A stretch of 64,000 bases of DNA from Gonatopus flavifemur (Eukaryota; Arthropoda; Insecta; Hymenoptera; Dryinidae), in contig JAFFJZ010000004.1 of assembly GCA_018340375.1 (NCBI GenBank), positions 38,786,001 to 38,850,000 on the forward strand. Direction: 5' to 3'. Numbering within the stretch: the first letter of the stretch is position 1; each line of letters opens with the position of its first letter. Of the stretch, positions 21,412-31,936 are shown piece by piece. Below the pieces are notes generated by a model, which saw only the letters and a program-made list of their open reading frames with translations, did not search any database and was not told the origin of the DNA. A program made the translations under genes and the position numbers.

Positions 21412-23346
21412 TTGAAAAAATCCAATGGATTCCGATAGATTTCGATAGAAAACCTATTGGAATCCATTGGAATCCATGAGGTCTATTTGGACGACAGAAA
21501 ATGTAAGCAATGGAGGTATTGGATATTGTTGGGAATCTCCACGATTGTGCTCTGATTTGGAAATCCTTATAGTCCATGAATCGGAATTCATGAGTTTTAT
21601 GCATTGATTGGCTTCTATTTGGAATTACAATGCTGATAAGTATTTGATTCGATGAGGATTTTCCGGTTTGTTCACATGCATCGGTGATTCCATATGGGCC
21701 TGAGAAAATAGTTTGAGCCGTATTCGTACATGAAGTGTACCAATCGTTTTCTATTGAGATTGGCATTTCAAAAATGAATAGGCTGGATGAGGTGAATCCA
21801 ATATTTATATTGATGCATTTCTATCTGGATAGACCAACTTTTGGGTATATGAATTTTATTGGATTTTATTGGGAAGTGCGATTGAATAATCAATAATACT
21901 GTTATTGTATTCCATGTGGAAATGCTGTGACAAATACACATAATCTCCCAATTGAAATCAGTTCACAATGCCGTAGGCTGCTATTGGGAGTTCCAAAAAT
22001 TCCTGTTATCGGAGATGACAAATCATTTATTCAGCCACTTCTATCGCCTTATGATTGGAATCCCCAATCGAAGGACATCCATATGAGATGTATAAATTAA
22101 ATAGCGATTTATAATCATGTTATTGATAGGTCTTATCGGAATCCATTGGGATATCCGATGTGAATATTATAAGAGAATTCAATGGATTTTGTTGGAACTT
22201 TCCATTGAAAGAATCACATGGCATTCAAAGTTCTTTGAGATGGGAGGGAATCTAATGGGATAAAACCCTTTATACCTACGATTTTCCATCGATTTGCATT
22301 TGGTATTCCAATTGGAGGACGTCCATATGATATGCATGAATGAAATAGCGATTCAAATGCATTTTATGGATATTTTTTCATCGGAATCCATTGGGATATC
22401 CAATATGAATATTGTGAAAGAATTTATTGGTTTTCATTGGAACTTTCCATTGGAAGAATGGAATTTCGTTCGAAGTTTTTCTAAATGGAAGAGAATTTGG
22501 TTGAATACAAATTCACGACCATGGTGATTTTTCATCGATTTGCATTTGGTATTCCGATTGAAGGATGTCCATATGACATGTATGCATCAAGAAGCAATTC
22601 AAAATCATTTTACTGATCTTTTTTATCGGAATCGATTGGGATATCCGGTATAAATATTGCAAGAGAATTCATTGGATTTCATTTAAACTTTCCATTGAAA
22701 GCATGACATTGCATTAGAAGTTTTTCCAAAAGGCAGAGAATTTGATTGAATAAGAATTGACGAGTACGGCGTGGTGTTTTCCATCAAGTTGCAATTGTTC
22801 TCTGAATTGAAGGATGTCCATATAACACGTATGGATGAAATAACGATTTACATTCATTGGATTCATATGTATTGCTTATCGGATTGCATTGGGATATCCG
22901 ATGTGAATATTGAAAGAGAATTTATTGGATTCTATTGGAATTTTACATTAAGAAGCATGACATCTCATTCAAAGTTTCCTAAAATGGAAGAGAATACGAA
23001 ATTACCACTACAACGATTTTCCGTGGATTCGCATTTGGTATTCCCATTGAAGAACGTTCATAAATAAGACATGTATTAAACGAAATAGCGATTTCCAAGT
23101 GATATTTCTCAACGGAATTTATTGGGATATTCAATACATGTATTGTGAAATTCGTTGGTTTTCATTGGAACTTCCCATTGAAAGGACGACATTGCATCAA
23201 AAGTTTTTCTAAATGGAAGAAGATTTGATTGAATACAAATTCATGACCACGGCGGTTTTCCATGGATTTGCATTTGATATTCCAATAATTGAAGGATGCC
23301 CATATGACATGTATGCATTGAATAGCAATTCAAAATCATTTTACTG
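21412..23346. repeat. tandem array, ~245-bp unit (TCGGAATCCATTGGG)
   Basis: The marker GGAATCCATTGGGATATCCG recurs at about 22136, 22381, 22626, 22879 and 23111 (spacings ~245, 245, 253, 232). Between markers the order is constant: GAATTCATTGGATTT, GAACTTTCCATTGAAAG, GATTTTCCATCGATTTGCATTTGG, GAAGGATGTCCATATGACATG. Units differ by many substitutions. 21412-22040 holds degenerate ATTGGAATCCATTGG sequence of the same style. No conserved ORF. Confidence 0.85.
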
Positions 23347-24912
23347 ATATTGCTTCCTCGTTTAGAGGGAAACTTTGTGATCGTTTCGAGGAGCCGAAAA
23401 TTTTTTTGTCTCGAAATTCAAAATCTCCTAGACCAAAATGTTTCTCAGAACTCGGGGAACAATGTTGTTACCGTGTCTGTCTGTCTGTGTGTATGTGTGT
23501 GGCTGTAGCCCCCCCCCCCCCCTAAGTTTCGTACGCGCATATCTCCCGTTCTGCTTATCCGATCGTTTCGAAATTTTTATCACAGTTGTGGACTAACTAG
23601 GGTGGTAGTGGTCCCATATAAGTTTCAACCTGATTCATTCAGAAAACTTGGGTGGATGAGAAGAACTCTGACAAAAAATGAACATTTTGGGTACGCGTGT
23701 ATCTTTGCTTCCTATTATCCAAATCCGATCAAACTTTAACCACGTTTTAGTCATGACCCGATAGTGGTCCCATATAAGTTTTATCCAAATCGGATGAAAA
23801 CTGTGGAAAATTTTTCTTTGGGATCTGTATTTTTTTTAAAGCGTGCCTTCCCCATGTCCATATTATCCGAATGTCTTGGAACTCTGAGTATATTCGATTT
23901 ACGAGATGTTAGTTATATGATATAAATTTCAGGCACATTGGAATTGGGGGAGGAAAAAGGAAGGAAATCAGGTTCCTTTTTGACTGTCGGTTTGTCTGTG
24001 TGTATGTAACAAATTTGCGAACGTGTATATATATCTTCCGTTCGTATTATTCAATCGTAATAAAATTTTCACCAGAGTCATGTGCAGTGTTGATAGTGGT
24101 TCCATATAAGTTTCAACCACATCGTTACAGAAGAACGGGAAGGGTGAGGAGAAATTTTTCGAAAAATCGTGATTTTGCAAACGCGTATATCTCCGCTTCC
24201 TATCATCCGATTGCAATCAACCTTATACCACGTTCTGGTGATGATCCTATAGTGGCCCCATATGAGTTTCATTCTAATCGATTGAAAACTGTGGAAAATT
24301 TTTGTTTCGCGATTCACATTATTTGACAATATTTTGAAAGCATGCCTTCCTCATGGCGGTATCATCCAAATGCCATGAAACTTGTAGTATAATCAGTTTA
24401 TGGGGGGTTAGTTGTATGGTGTAAATCTCAAACAAATCGGAATTGAAGGAAGAAAGTGGTAAGCACTGAGCTTCGAAACAAAATTTGGAAATTTCGTAAA
24501 CATCGTTAACATGCGGATAACTTCCAATCGGATCATCCAATTGTCATGAAATTTCCACCACAGCTTTATGCAGTGTTTTTATTTTGCGATCGGGCATGAT
24601 TCCGTTTCCTGTTATACGATTGCGATTAAATTTCTACCATCTGGTAATTGTAATCCGATAGTGTTCTTAACGGGATACCAGCGTACCCTCCGGGTAAAGG
24701 TTTTGTCTGTAAGATTTCTCCGAACTGAACTCATGAAACAGTCTGAAATTTTCAGGGAATATTCTTCAATACTCTGCAGAAGAGAGAGAGGACGAAGAAT
24801 TATAAAAAATTTATATATGTATAGTTTTTTCTAATAAAATGTATTATAAATTCAAAAGTCCCATTATAATATACTGATTAAGAACGAGGAAGTCGTGTGC
24901 CAATTGGCAGAG
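23347..24912. mobile_element. noncoding element with CTTCCTCGTT ends, inserted in the tandem array
   Basis: It interrupts a tandem unit between TTTTACTGATA and TTTTATCGGAATCG; the uninterrupted junction is seen at 22605-22630. The left end has CTTCCTCGTTTAGAGG and the right has AACGAGGAAG, an inverted 10-mer. The interior repeats a CGCGTATATCTCC..TATCATCCGA..TGGTCCCATATAAGTTT module about four times (23530, 23690, 24020, 24180). It includes a poly-C run at 23510-23522. No protein. Confidence 0.7.
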
Positions 24913-25150
24913 TTTTTTTTATCGGAATCGATTGGGATATCCGATATAAATATTATGACAGAATTCATTGGATTTTATTTGAACTTTCCATTGAAAGCAT
25001 TACATTTGATTCGAAGTGTTTCAAAACCGAAGAGAATTTGATTGAATAAGAAATCACGAGTACGGTGCGGCGTTTTCCATCAAGTTGCATTTGTTCTCTG
25101 AATTGAAGGACACCCATATGACATGTATTCATGAAATAGCAATTTCCAAT
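24913..25150. repeat. continuation of the 245-bp tandem array
   Basis: TCGGAATCGATTGGGATATCC at 24922 resumes the unit broken at 23346 and keeps the internal order of markers. Confidence 0.75.
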
Positions 25151-25157
25151 CCTCTTC

Positions 25158-25735
25158 CCACACAGCACGCAGTTCTTGAAGATATCTAAAAGAATACTCA
25201 ATTGAGAGATCTTCAAGAACGTTCTTGAAGAGTTCTTAAATATATCTTTCAGAAGTGTTGGAAAGACATCTTGTGAAAGATTTCTAAAACACGCAGAAAA
25301 GTGCCTCTTTGGAAAATAGCAGAGTTCACTATTTGACATCGCAATAAATGTTTTCAATATATTCTCAGCAGAATGAGCTACATAATTTACTGATTATGTG
25401 ATGCGAAGGATTAAAAAGTGTGTGTTTTTTGTGAATCACCATAAGGATTAGCAAGTTCTGTGATTTCCATCCCTGGATTTAAATTTTATGTGCCTACAAA
25501 TCAAAATGCGACGTGACATAATTTACTATTCCAGATATCGGGGGCGACTGTGCTACGTGTGACAGCGAACTTTACTATTTTCCGAAGATCTCTTTTCTCC
25601 GTGAAGATGTCTCGATTCAAGACATCTCCAAGACGACCATGCGAGATATCTTAAAGATATCTTTGAGAAGCGTTTGAAAGATATTTTCCTGGAAGACTTT
25701 AACAAAATGTGTTGAAGAAGATAGATTGTCAGCAG
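25158..25735. repeat. AAGATATCTT-word repeats
   Basis: Starts CCCACACAGCAC. 25190-25300 and 25590-25735 are dense in TTCTTGAAGA, AGATATCTTTAAGA and GAAAGATAT words on both strands. Similar sequence recurs at 26410-26668 and 27330-27555. Confidence 0.55.
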
Positions 25736-26225
25736 GTTTGGGTTATAAATACCTAATCATATGAATTGACATGAATAACACTCGGAATGTGTCTTTAATT
25801 ATAATCGAAATACACCTGTGATAAATTCGGTCACAAATCGAAAGCTTGAAAAATCTATAAACATACCAAGAGATTTTAAATTCTGCGAAAATTACGATTT
25901 TGTAACCTTTTAATACCCGCGCTGGAATTAACGAACCTTCAAGACACAAATATTTTACAAATCACTGAACTTTTTACGCTCAATTTTATGTACAGCCTTC
26001 AAGTAAATTCAAAAAAATTCTCATTCATACTCATCAATAAGTTATTCTTCAATAACGTTGGGATATAAATAATTTAGGAAGAATCTGTGGTATCCACGAC
26101 CAACTTATCTGACATTTGTTTATACAATAACAGTTTTTTCAAAAGATCACTTCTACTCTGAAAATGTACACCACTGACACGATTCCACTGTGTTATATTG
26201 ACAATCATAAGCATCAAAACCGAAC

Positions 26226-26305
26226 TGTCTCTATAGCTCAGGTCACTGAAGCGTAAGTACATTGTAAGATGCGCGAGTTCGATTCCCGCAAACTCAAGGA
26301 TTGAG
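26226..26305 (+). repeat. tRNA-like SINE head (A and B box)
   Basis: TAGCTCAGGTCACTGAAGCG resembles a Pol III A box and GCGCGAGTTCGATTCCCGC a B box, about 45 bases apart. The acceptor-stem halves do not pair well and no anticodon arm is convincing, so this is a tRNA-derived SINE head or decayed tRNA rather than a working tRNA. Confidence 0.5.
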
Positions 26306-26409
26306 ATTAAAGTCAACTTCATAGGAGTGCGAGAGCGACAGAGACAAATATGGGGGGAGGGAGGAGAAGGAAAAAGAAGAGGGTTAGAATTTTTTTTCGT
26401 GAATAAACT

Positions 26410-26668
26410 CAAGCTTCTTCCAAGACATTTTTATGAATTTTGCAAGACATCTTTAAGAAATCTTAAAGAACTCTTTTAGATTTCTTAATTTCTTCTTGAA
26501 GATATCTTGGAGAAGTCTCCGAGACATCTTTTAGAAATCTATTCATGTTGTATAAGACATCTTTTCGAATACGAAAAGATATCTTTTAGAAAATTCTTCA
26601 AGACTTCTTGTACTTTTGGAAGATATCTTTTAGAATTCCAAAAGATATCTTCGTGTCTGTTTGGGTTA
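26410..26668. repeat. AGATATCTTTT hairpin repeat
   Basis: Alternating AAGACATCTTT, AAGATATCTTTTAGAA and their complements; ends near TGTCTGTTTGGG. Same word family as 25158-25735. Confidence 0.55.
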
Positions 26669-27251
26669 TTGATGTTTTTGGCGAAATTTATTGGGATATT
26701 GGTTGAATTATTCAACAGAAATGTGAGATTGGTCAATCCCACACCCGTATAATTCCGTTAGGATCCAAGGACATCTATGAACCCTGAACATCCAATCAAC
26801 AAAAATTTCATGTCATAAATTCCAAGTACAACAAAATGCAAATAAGCAGAACTAATCGATCGGTAAGAACAAAATATTTCCATCTCTCTCTGTCACTGAT
26901 TCACCAGAAAATAATCGAACGCAACTTCATTTGTTTATGACACTCCGGTACACGATACAAAATCTCATATACGTACATGATCTTCGTTTGAAGAAAAAAT
27001 CGATTATTTAGCGCCCTCCGTTATCCCCCGTATAGTTACATCCTTGAATCGAGATAACGTTCAAGATACCGTAACTATTGGGAAACAAAATACATAAGCC
27101 TGTCAGTAAATCACGATTATATGGTTATGTGTTTTTTCATCGTCGTGAAAAATACAGAGACAGAAAACAGCATCGATGTACGGATCTATCAAATTGCTTG
27201 AATCAAAAGAATATACAACGATTGAGGTACCTTAAATTAGAAATTTTCAGC

Positions 27252-27327
27252 AACCGTTCGTGGAGAATAAAATTTATCTGGTGGAATGTGAGAATGGTTA
27301 CGAGGAAGGAGTAGTCATTTTCGTAGA
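27252..27327 (+). CDS. candidate short exon (unidentified)
   Basis: Between an ATTTTCAG acceptor and a GAAG|GTGAGA donor the frame reads QPFVENKIYLVECENGYEEG.., acidic and free of stops. The wording resembles the start of some insect TE accessory proteins (K.yvVE..dG), but I cannot identify it. It could equally be a host exon. Confidence 0.3.
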
Positions 27328-27329
27328 AG

Positions 27330-27555
27330 GTGAGATCCCAGTAAACCTTAAGTTCTTAAAGATGAATATAAGATATCCGATGAAAGAAACCTTTAAGATG
27401 TATCTAAAAGATGTCTGATAGATGTATATTAGAAATCTTCAGAAAGATACCTTATAGATGCTTGTATAAGATATCTGAAATATATCTGAAAAATCTATTG
27501 CATCGAAGCTCTTGAAATATCATCTATAAGACATCTTTCGGAACTTCAATTTCTG
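27330..27555. repeat. CCCAGTAAAC-started AGATATCT repeat
   Basis: Begins CCCAGTAAACCTTAAGTTC and consists of AAGATGTATCTAAAAGATGTC-type units; related in words to 26410-26668. Confidence 0.5.
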
Positions 27556-27620
27556 AAAAGATGGTGTCTGCTGACTTTGCCTCTCGCATCACTTTTCTGC
27601 CTCATTCTCTTACGTGCAGT

Positions 27621-27718
27621 GCGTGTAAAATTTTGAATCTTGTGCACAAAAATGTTATATATTGGGATTCAAGGGATTCAAAAGTGCAATTGACCTGTCC
27701 ATGGGATAAAAACTCACC
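27621..27718 (+). CDS. candidate exon with Cys residues (unidentified)
   Basis: A strong acceptor (TCATTCTCTTACGTGCAG) and donor (CCAA|GTAAGTG) flank a frame reading ACKILNLVHKNVIYWDSRDS then KVQLTCPWDKNSPS. The frame is open further upstream. The phase does not join the candidate exon at 27252 directly. No family recognised. Confidence 0.3.
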
Positions 27719-27779
27719 AAGTAAGTGTATGATATTTTATTCGTATATTCGTTGGATGTCATTGTATACTTTTTCAAAA

Positions 27780-28150
27780 TCAGCATTAGTAAACATTACC
27801 GGCGTTCCTAACCCTGGTGAAAAAATCCGATTAATTCCGATAAAAAGAAATTCTATCGGAATGAATTGAGTTTCTGCATCGGAGATTTCCCACTGATACC
27901 GATAAGATACTTTTTTATTGGATTGAATCGGTAATTCACGATTGACAAAAATTCCGATCAAATCCGGGGAAAAAAATTTTATTGGAATGAATTGGCTTTC
28001 TACATCGGAAATTTCCCATTGATACCAATAAAATGTTTTTCTATTGGATTCAGTCGGTATTTTATGATCAATCAAAACTCCAATTGATACCAATAAAATA
28101 TTTTTTTATGTAATTCAATGGGTATTTTATTATTAATCGAAATTCTGATT
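27780..28150. repeat. imperfect ~115-bp tandem repeat (TCCGATAAA..TTGGATT)
   Basis: Three to four units of CCGAT..ATTGGAATGAATTG..TTTCCCATTGATACCAATAA..TTGGATTGAATCGGTA. Related in style to the ATTGGAATCC array. Confidence 0.55.
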
Positions 28151-28520
28151 GATGTAAATGAATTATTTTCTAACTGGATCCAATTGAGAATTTGACAACA
28201 CTTCTATCTCTGCATATGACTTGGGAAATTTATTCCTCACCTATCTGTGAGACCTGCCCCCTTAACCTCTAAGCTATCCTAAAGCTGTAATTTCATACAA
28301 GCGACGAGCGACGAGCGATACCTTAGATAAAGGGAGAGGTCTCACATGACCTCTCTTGTTAGCTAATGTATCGCTAAAAGCTAAACCTTGTTTAGCTTTG
28401 CATGAAATTACAACTTAATACGCTGCTCTGAAGGGGCATATTGCCAAACATATCCTGGTCAAGATTTTACAATAACGGATGTGAAACATACCACAGCTGA
28501 TGTCAAGTATACTTCAACAG

Positions 28521-28738
28521 CAGAGATCGGCAGTAATGATATTCTCATTAACGATTTTGAGATATATTTCTCATTATCTTCAGAGTCAGAATTTTCATCT
28601 TCCGCAGTTTTCATTTTGAGTTACGAAAATGGATAATATTCATTTCGATTGAAACGGCGGAAAAAAATTCTGATTTTAGCGATAATGATGATAAATCCCA
28701 GAATCATTACCGAAAAAAATCATTATTGCCGATCTCTG
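28521..28738. mobile_element. hAT-like MITE CAGAGATCGGC with TTCAACAG duplication
   Basis: CAGAGATCGGCAGTAATGAT at the left and ATCATTATTGCCGATCTCTG at the right. TTCAACAG flanks it on both sides (28513-28520 and 28739-28746). 218 bp, no ORF. The 8-bp duplication and CAG terminus fit hAT. Confidence 0.88.
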
Positions 28739-28751
28739 TTCAACAGTTATA

Positions 28752-29002
28752 CACGGAAAGAAGAAAACAGCACTGCTTACTGTCCATAACAGCAATCAGT
28801 TGAAAAACAAATGAAAACACGCTTGGATGATAGAGGTTAGCGCGATCACAGCGATGTGTACTGCAGTTAAATTCGTCAATGCTGCTTGGACATTAACGGT
28901 TACTGGGAGAGGCAGTAATGAGCGGCGTGAATTTGATTTTTCATTATTTTTCAATGAATTACTGCGATTCACAGTAACCATTGCTGTTTTCTTTTTTCCG
29001 TG
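28752..29002. mobile_element. CACGGAAAGAAG MITE with TA duplication
   Basis: Starts CACGGAAAGAAGAAAACAGC, ends GCTGTTTTCTTTTTTCCGTG; TA at 28750-28751 and 29003-29004. Arms contain ACTGCTTACTGT/ACAGTAACC-like inverted words. Same terminal family as 3765-4834 and 21158. Confidence 0.88.
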
Positions 29003-29027
29003 TATAATATTTTACATTCCCCACTGT

Positions 29028-31267
29028 CCCTGGTAAAGAAAATCTCTCTGAATCTCTCTATATTTTGGGACATATCTCAGAGACATTCAGAGTAACTTCA
29101 GAGTAATTCAGAGTAATTCAGAGGAAATTAGAGACTTTTCCGATAGTGATACGTCCTGAAACTCTTCAACTTTGCCTGAATCTCTCTGAAATTTTCTGAT
29201 GGAATTTGCAAATTTTCCGGAATCTTTCTGAATGTATTTGATTTTTCTGAGGATTTCATTCATCAAGGAGTCAAAGCTTTCTCTGAATTTGAGTGGATCT
29301 CCCTGAATTTTCCTGGATCTCTCCGCATCTCTCTAAATTGCTCTGAATCTCCCGGAATTTGATGTATTTCGATTTCAAAGCTTCCTCTGAATTCCCCTGA
29401 ATTTTTCTGAATCTCTCTGAATTCCTCTAAATCTCCCAGAATTTAATATATTCAGATTTCAAAGCTTGCACTGAATTCCTCTGAATTTCTTTAAATCTCC
29501 CAGAATTTGATGTATTCAGATTTCAAAGCTTCCTCTGAATTGTCCTGAATTTCTCTGAATCTCTCTGAATTCCTCTGAATCTCCCGGAATAATGTATTCA
29601 GATTTCAAAACTTCCTCTGAATTTCTCTGAATCTTTCTGAATTCCTCTAAATCTCCCGGAATTCAATGCATTCAGATTTCAAAGCTTCCTCTGAATTTTC
29701 CTGAATTTCTCTGAATTTCTCTGAATTTCTCTGAATCTCTCTGAATTTCTCTTAATCTGCCAGAATTTGATGTATTCAGATTTCGAAGCTTCCTCTGAAT
29801 TGTCCTGAATTTCTCTGAATCTCCCGGAAGTTAATGTATTCAAATCTCAAAGCTTCCTCTGAATTTTCCTGAATTTTTCTGAATCTTCCTGAATTCCTCT
29901 AAATCTCCCAGAATTTAATATATTCAAATTTTAAAGCTTCCACTGAATTCCTCTGAATTTCTCTAAATCTCCCAGAATTTGATGTATTCAGATTTCGAAG
30001 CTTCCACTGAATTGACCTGAATTTCTCTGAATCTCTCTAAATTCCTCTGAATATTTTTGAAAAGTTCCATACAAAATTTTTCTTAATTCATGTGTCTCTG
30101 AAAGTCTCTGACACCTCCTGAATGCCTCTGAAATGCAGGACCAAGAATTTTACTGAATTCATTCTTCTCTGAATTTCCCTGAATTACTCTGAATCTCTCT
30201 GAACTACCATGAATCTCCTCAAATGTTTCTGAAATGTCCGTCGCAAAATTTTTCCTAATTCACCTGTCTGTGTGGGTCTCTGACATTCCCTGAATACCTC
30301 TGAAATCCTGAAGCAAAAATTTTATTGAATTAATCCCTCTCTGAATTTCTCTGAATCACTCTGAATCTCTCTGAATTACTCTGAATCTTTCTAAATTCTT
30401 CTGAATATTTCTAAAAAGTCCCATGCAAAATTTTTCTTAATTTATGTGTCTCTGAAATTCTCTGACAACTCCTGAATGCCTCTGAGATGCAGGACCAAGA
30501 ATTTTACTGAATTCATTCCTCTGTGAATTGTCTTGGATTACTCTGAATCTCTCTGAAGTACCCTGAATCTCCCCGAATCTTTCTAAAAAGTCCGCCGCCG
30601 AATTTTTCCTAATTTACCTGTCTCCGTGGGTCTCTGACATTCCCTGAATACCTCTGAAATGCTGAAGCAAAAATTTTACTGACCTAATCCCTCTCTGAAT
30701 TTCTCTGAATCACTCTGAATCTCTCTGAATTACTCTGAATCTTTCTAAATCCCTCTGAATATTTCTAAAAAGTTTTATGAACATTTTTCTTAATTCACGC
30801 GTCTCTGAAAGTCTCTGACACCTCCTGAATGCCTCTGAAACGCAGGACCAAGAATTTTACTGAATTCATTCCTCTCTGAATTCCTCTGAACTACTCTGAA
30901 TTTCTCTGAATTACCCTGGATCTCCCCGAATCTTTCTGAAAAGTCCGCCGCCCAATTTTTCCTAATTGACCTGTCTCTGGAAGTCTCTGATACCTCCTGA
31001 ATGCTCCTGAAATGCAGGACCAAGAATTTCACTAAATTCATTCCTCTCTGAATTTTCCTGAATTACTCTGAATCCCTCTGAATGACCCTGAATATCTCTG
31101 AATCCTAATGAAAAATTCAAAGCTTAAGTTTTCTCAACCCATTAGTCCCTGAAATCCTCTGAATCGCGCTGAAATTCTCTGATTCTTTCTAAATCCCTCT
31201 GAATCTCTTTGAATCCCTCTGAAACGTGAAATTTTCAGAGAGATTCAGAGAGATTTTTTTACCAGGG
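29028..31267. mobile_element. 2.24-kb TIR-bounded satellite element (TCTGAAT)
   Basis: Ends CCCTGGTAAAGAAAATCTCT / AGAGATTTTTTTACCAGGG are inverted, and the next bases (CTGAATCTCTCT) also mirror. Nearly the whole interior is degenerate TCTCTGAAT. The 5' third has units marked CAGATTTCAAAGCTTCCTCTG every ~65-105 bp (about 29366 to 29990). The 3' part has ~175-bp units (about 30082, 30258, 30433, 30610, 30788, 30961) in two alternating variants, giving a ~352-bp higher-order period. No ORF is conserved. Confidence 0.85.
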
Positions 31268-31479
31268 GTGAAATCAACTAAAATAGTACTATCTCTAACT
31301 GTAATATATACTCTAATATATTCCTTCCCCACTCACCACGACAATTCAGGAAGAATTCTTAATGCATTCATTTTGAAGTCTCATGGCTCCAAATGAATTC
31401 ATTATGAATTCCTTCTGAACTGTTGTGCTGTGTGGGTTGAAAAGAAGAAAATTTTACAACCTTTTTCTTCTGGGTATAT

Positions 31480-31936
31480 TATTTGATTAAATACCATGAG
31501 GAAAAACTATTTGTTTCCAATATTGGTTGCATGTGGAATAATCCGATAAGTACCAATACAAAAATGGATGAGTTAGTATGGTATGTCCAAACGGATTCCA
31601 TCGGAAACATTTTGTTTTGCGTTTCCACATAGGATCCAATTCAAAACTGTTACATCGAATGGCGGTTGGGAATTTCCAATAGGTTCCAATGTGTTCCTTA
31701 AATTTTAAAAAATTCGATTCCTAAGGGTCAAAAATTCGGTATTTCCAAAGAATTCCGTTGAAAACACACGTTTCCTGTATTTCCGATAAAATCCAATGAA
31801 TGCCAATACAAACGTTTATCAAATAACCCCCTTCTGTCATTCCAGATGAATTCCATTGATACAACTTGTTCATTTGGTCTTCCATATAAGATCCAATGAA
31901 TACCCATACGAAAATATATCAAAGTATTCAGATTGG
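31480..31936. repeat. degenerate CCAATGAATTCC repeat
   Basis: Words such as GATTCCATCGGAAAC, CATATAAGATCCAATGAATACC, resembling the 21-25 kb array. It continues on the far side of the P-like element at 34377-34640, so that element inserted into this repeat. It ends at TTTTTTTTCCGTGTA (34641-34655). Confidence 0.5.

Noticed and set aside
21362..23067. Several 60-130-codon frames in the 245-bp array
   Set aside because: Frames shift between tandem units with no coding conservation.
25158..27555. CRISPR-like spaced repeats
   Set aside because: AGATATCT words are irregular, on both strands and lack constant spacers; a eukaryotic repeat.
30790..31041. 83-codon frame with SEKFRVVQRNSER-type repeats
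   Set aside because: Translation of TCTGAAT satellite; periodic peptide only.
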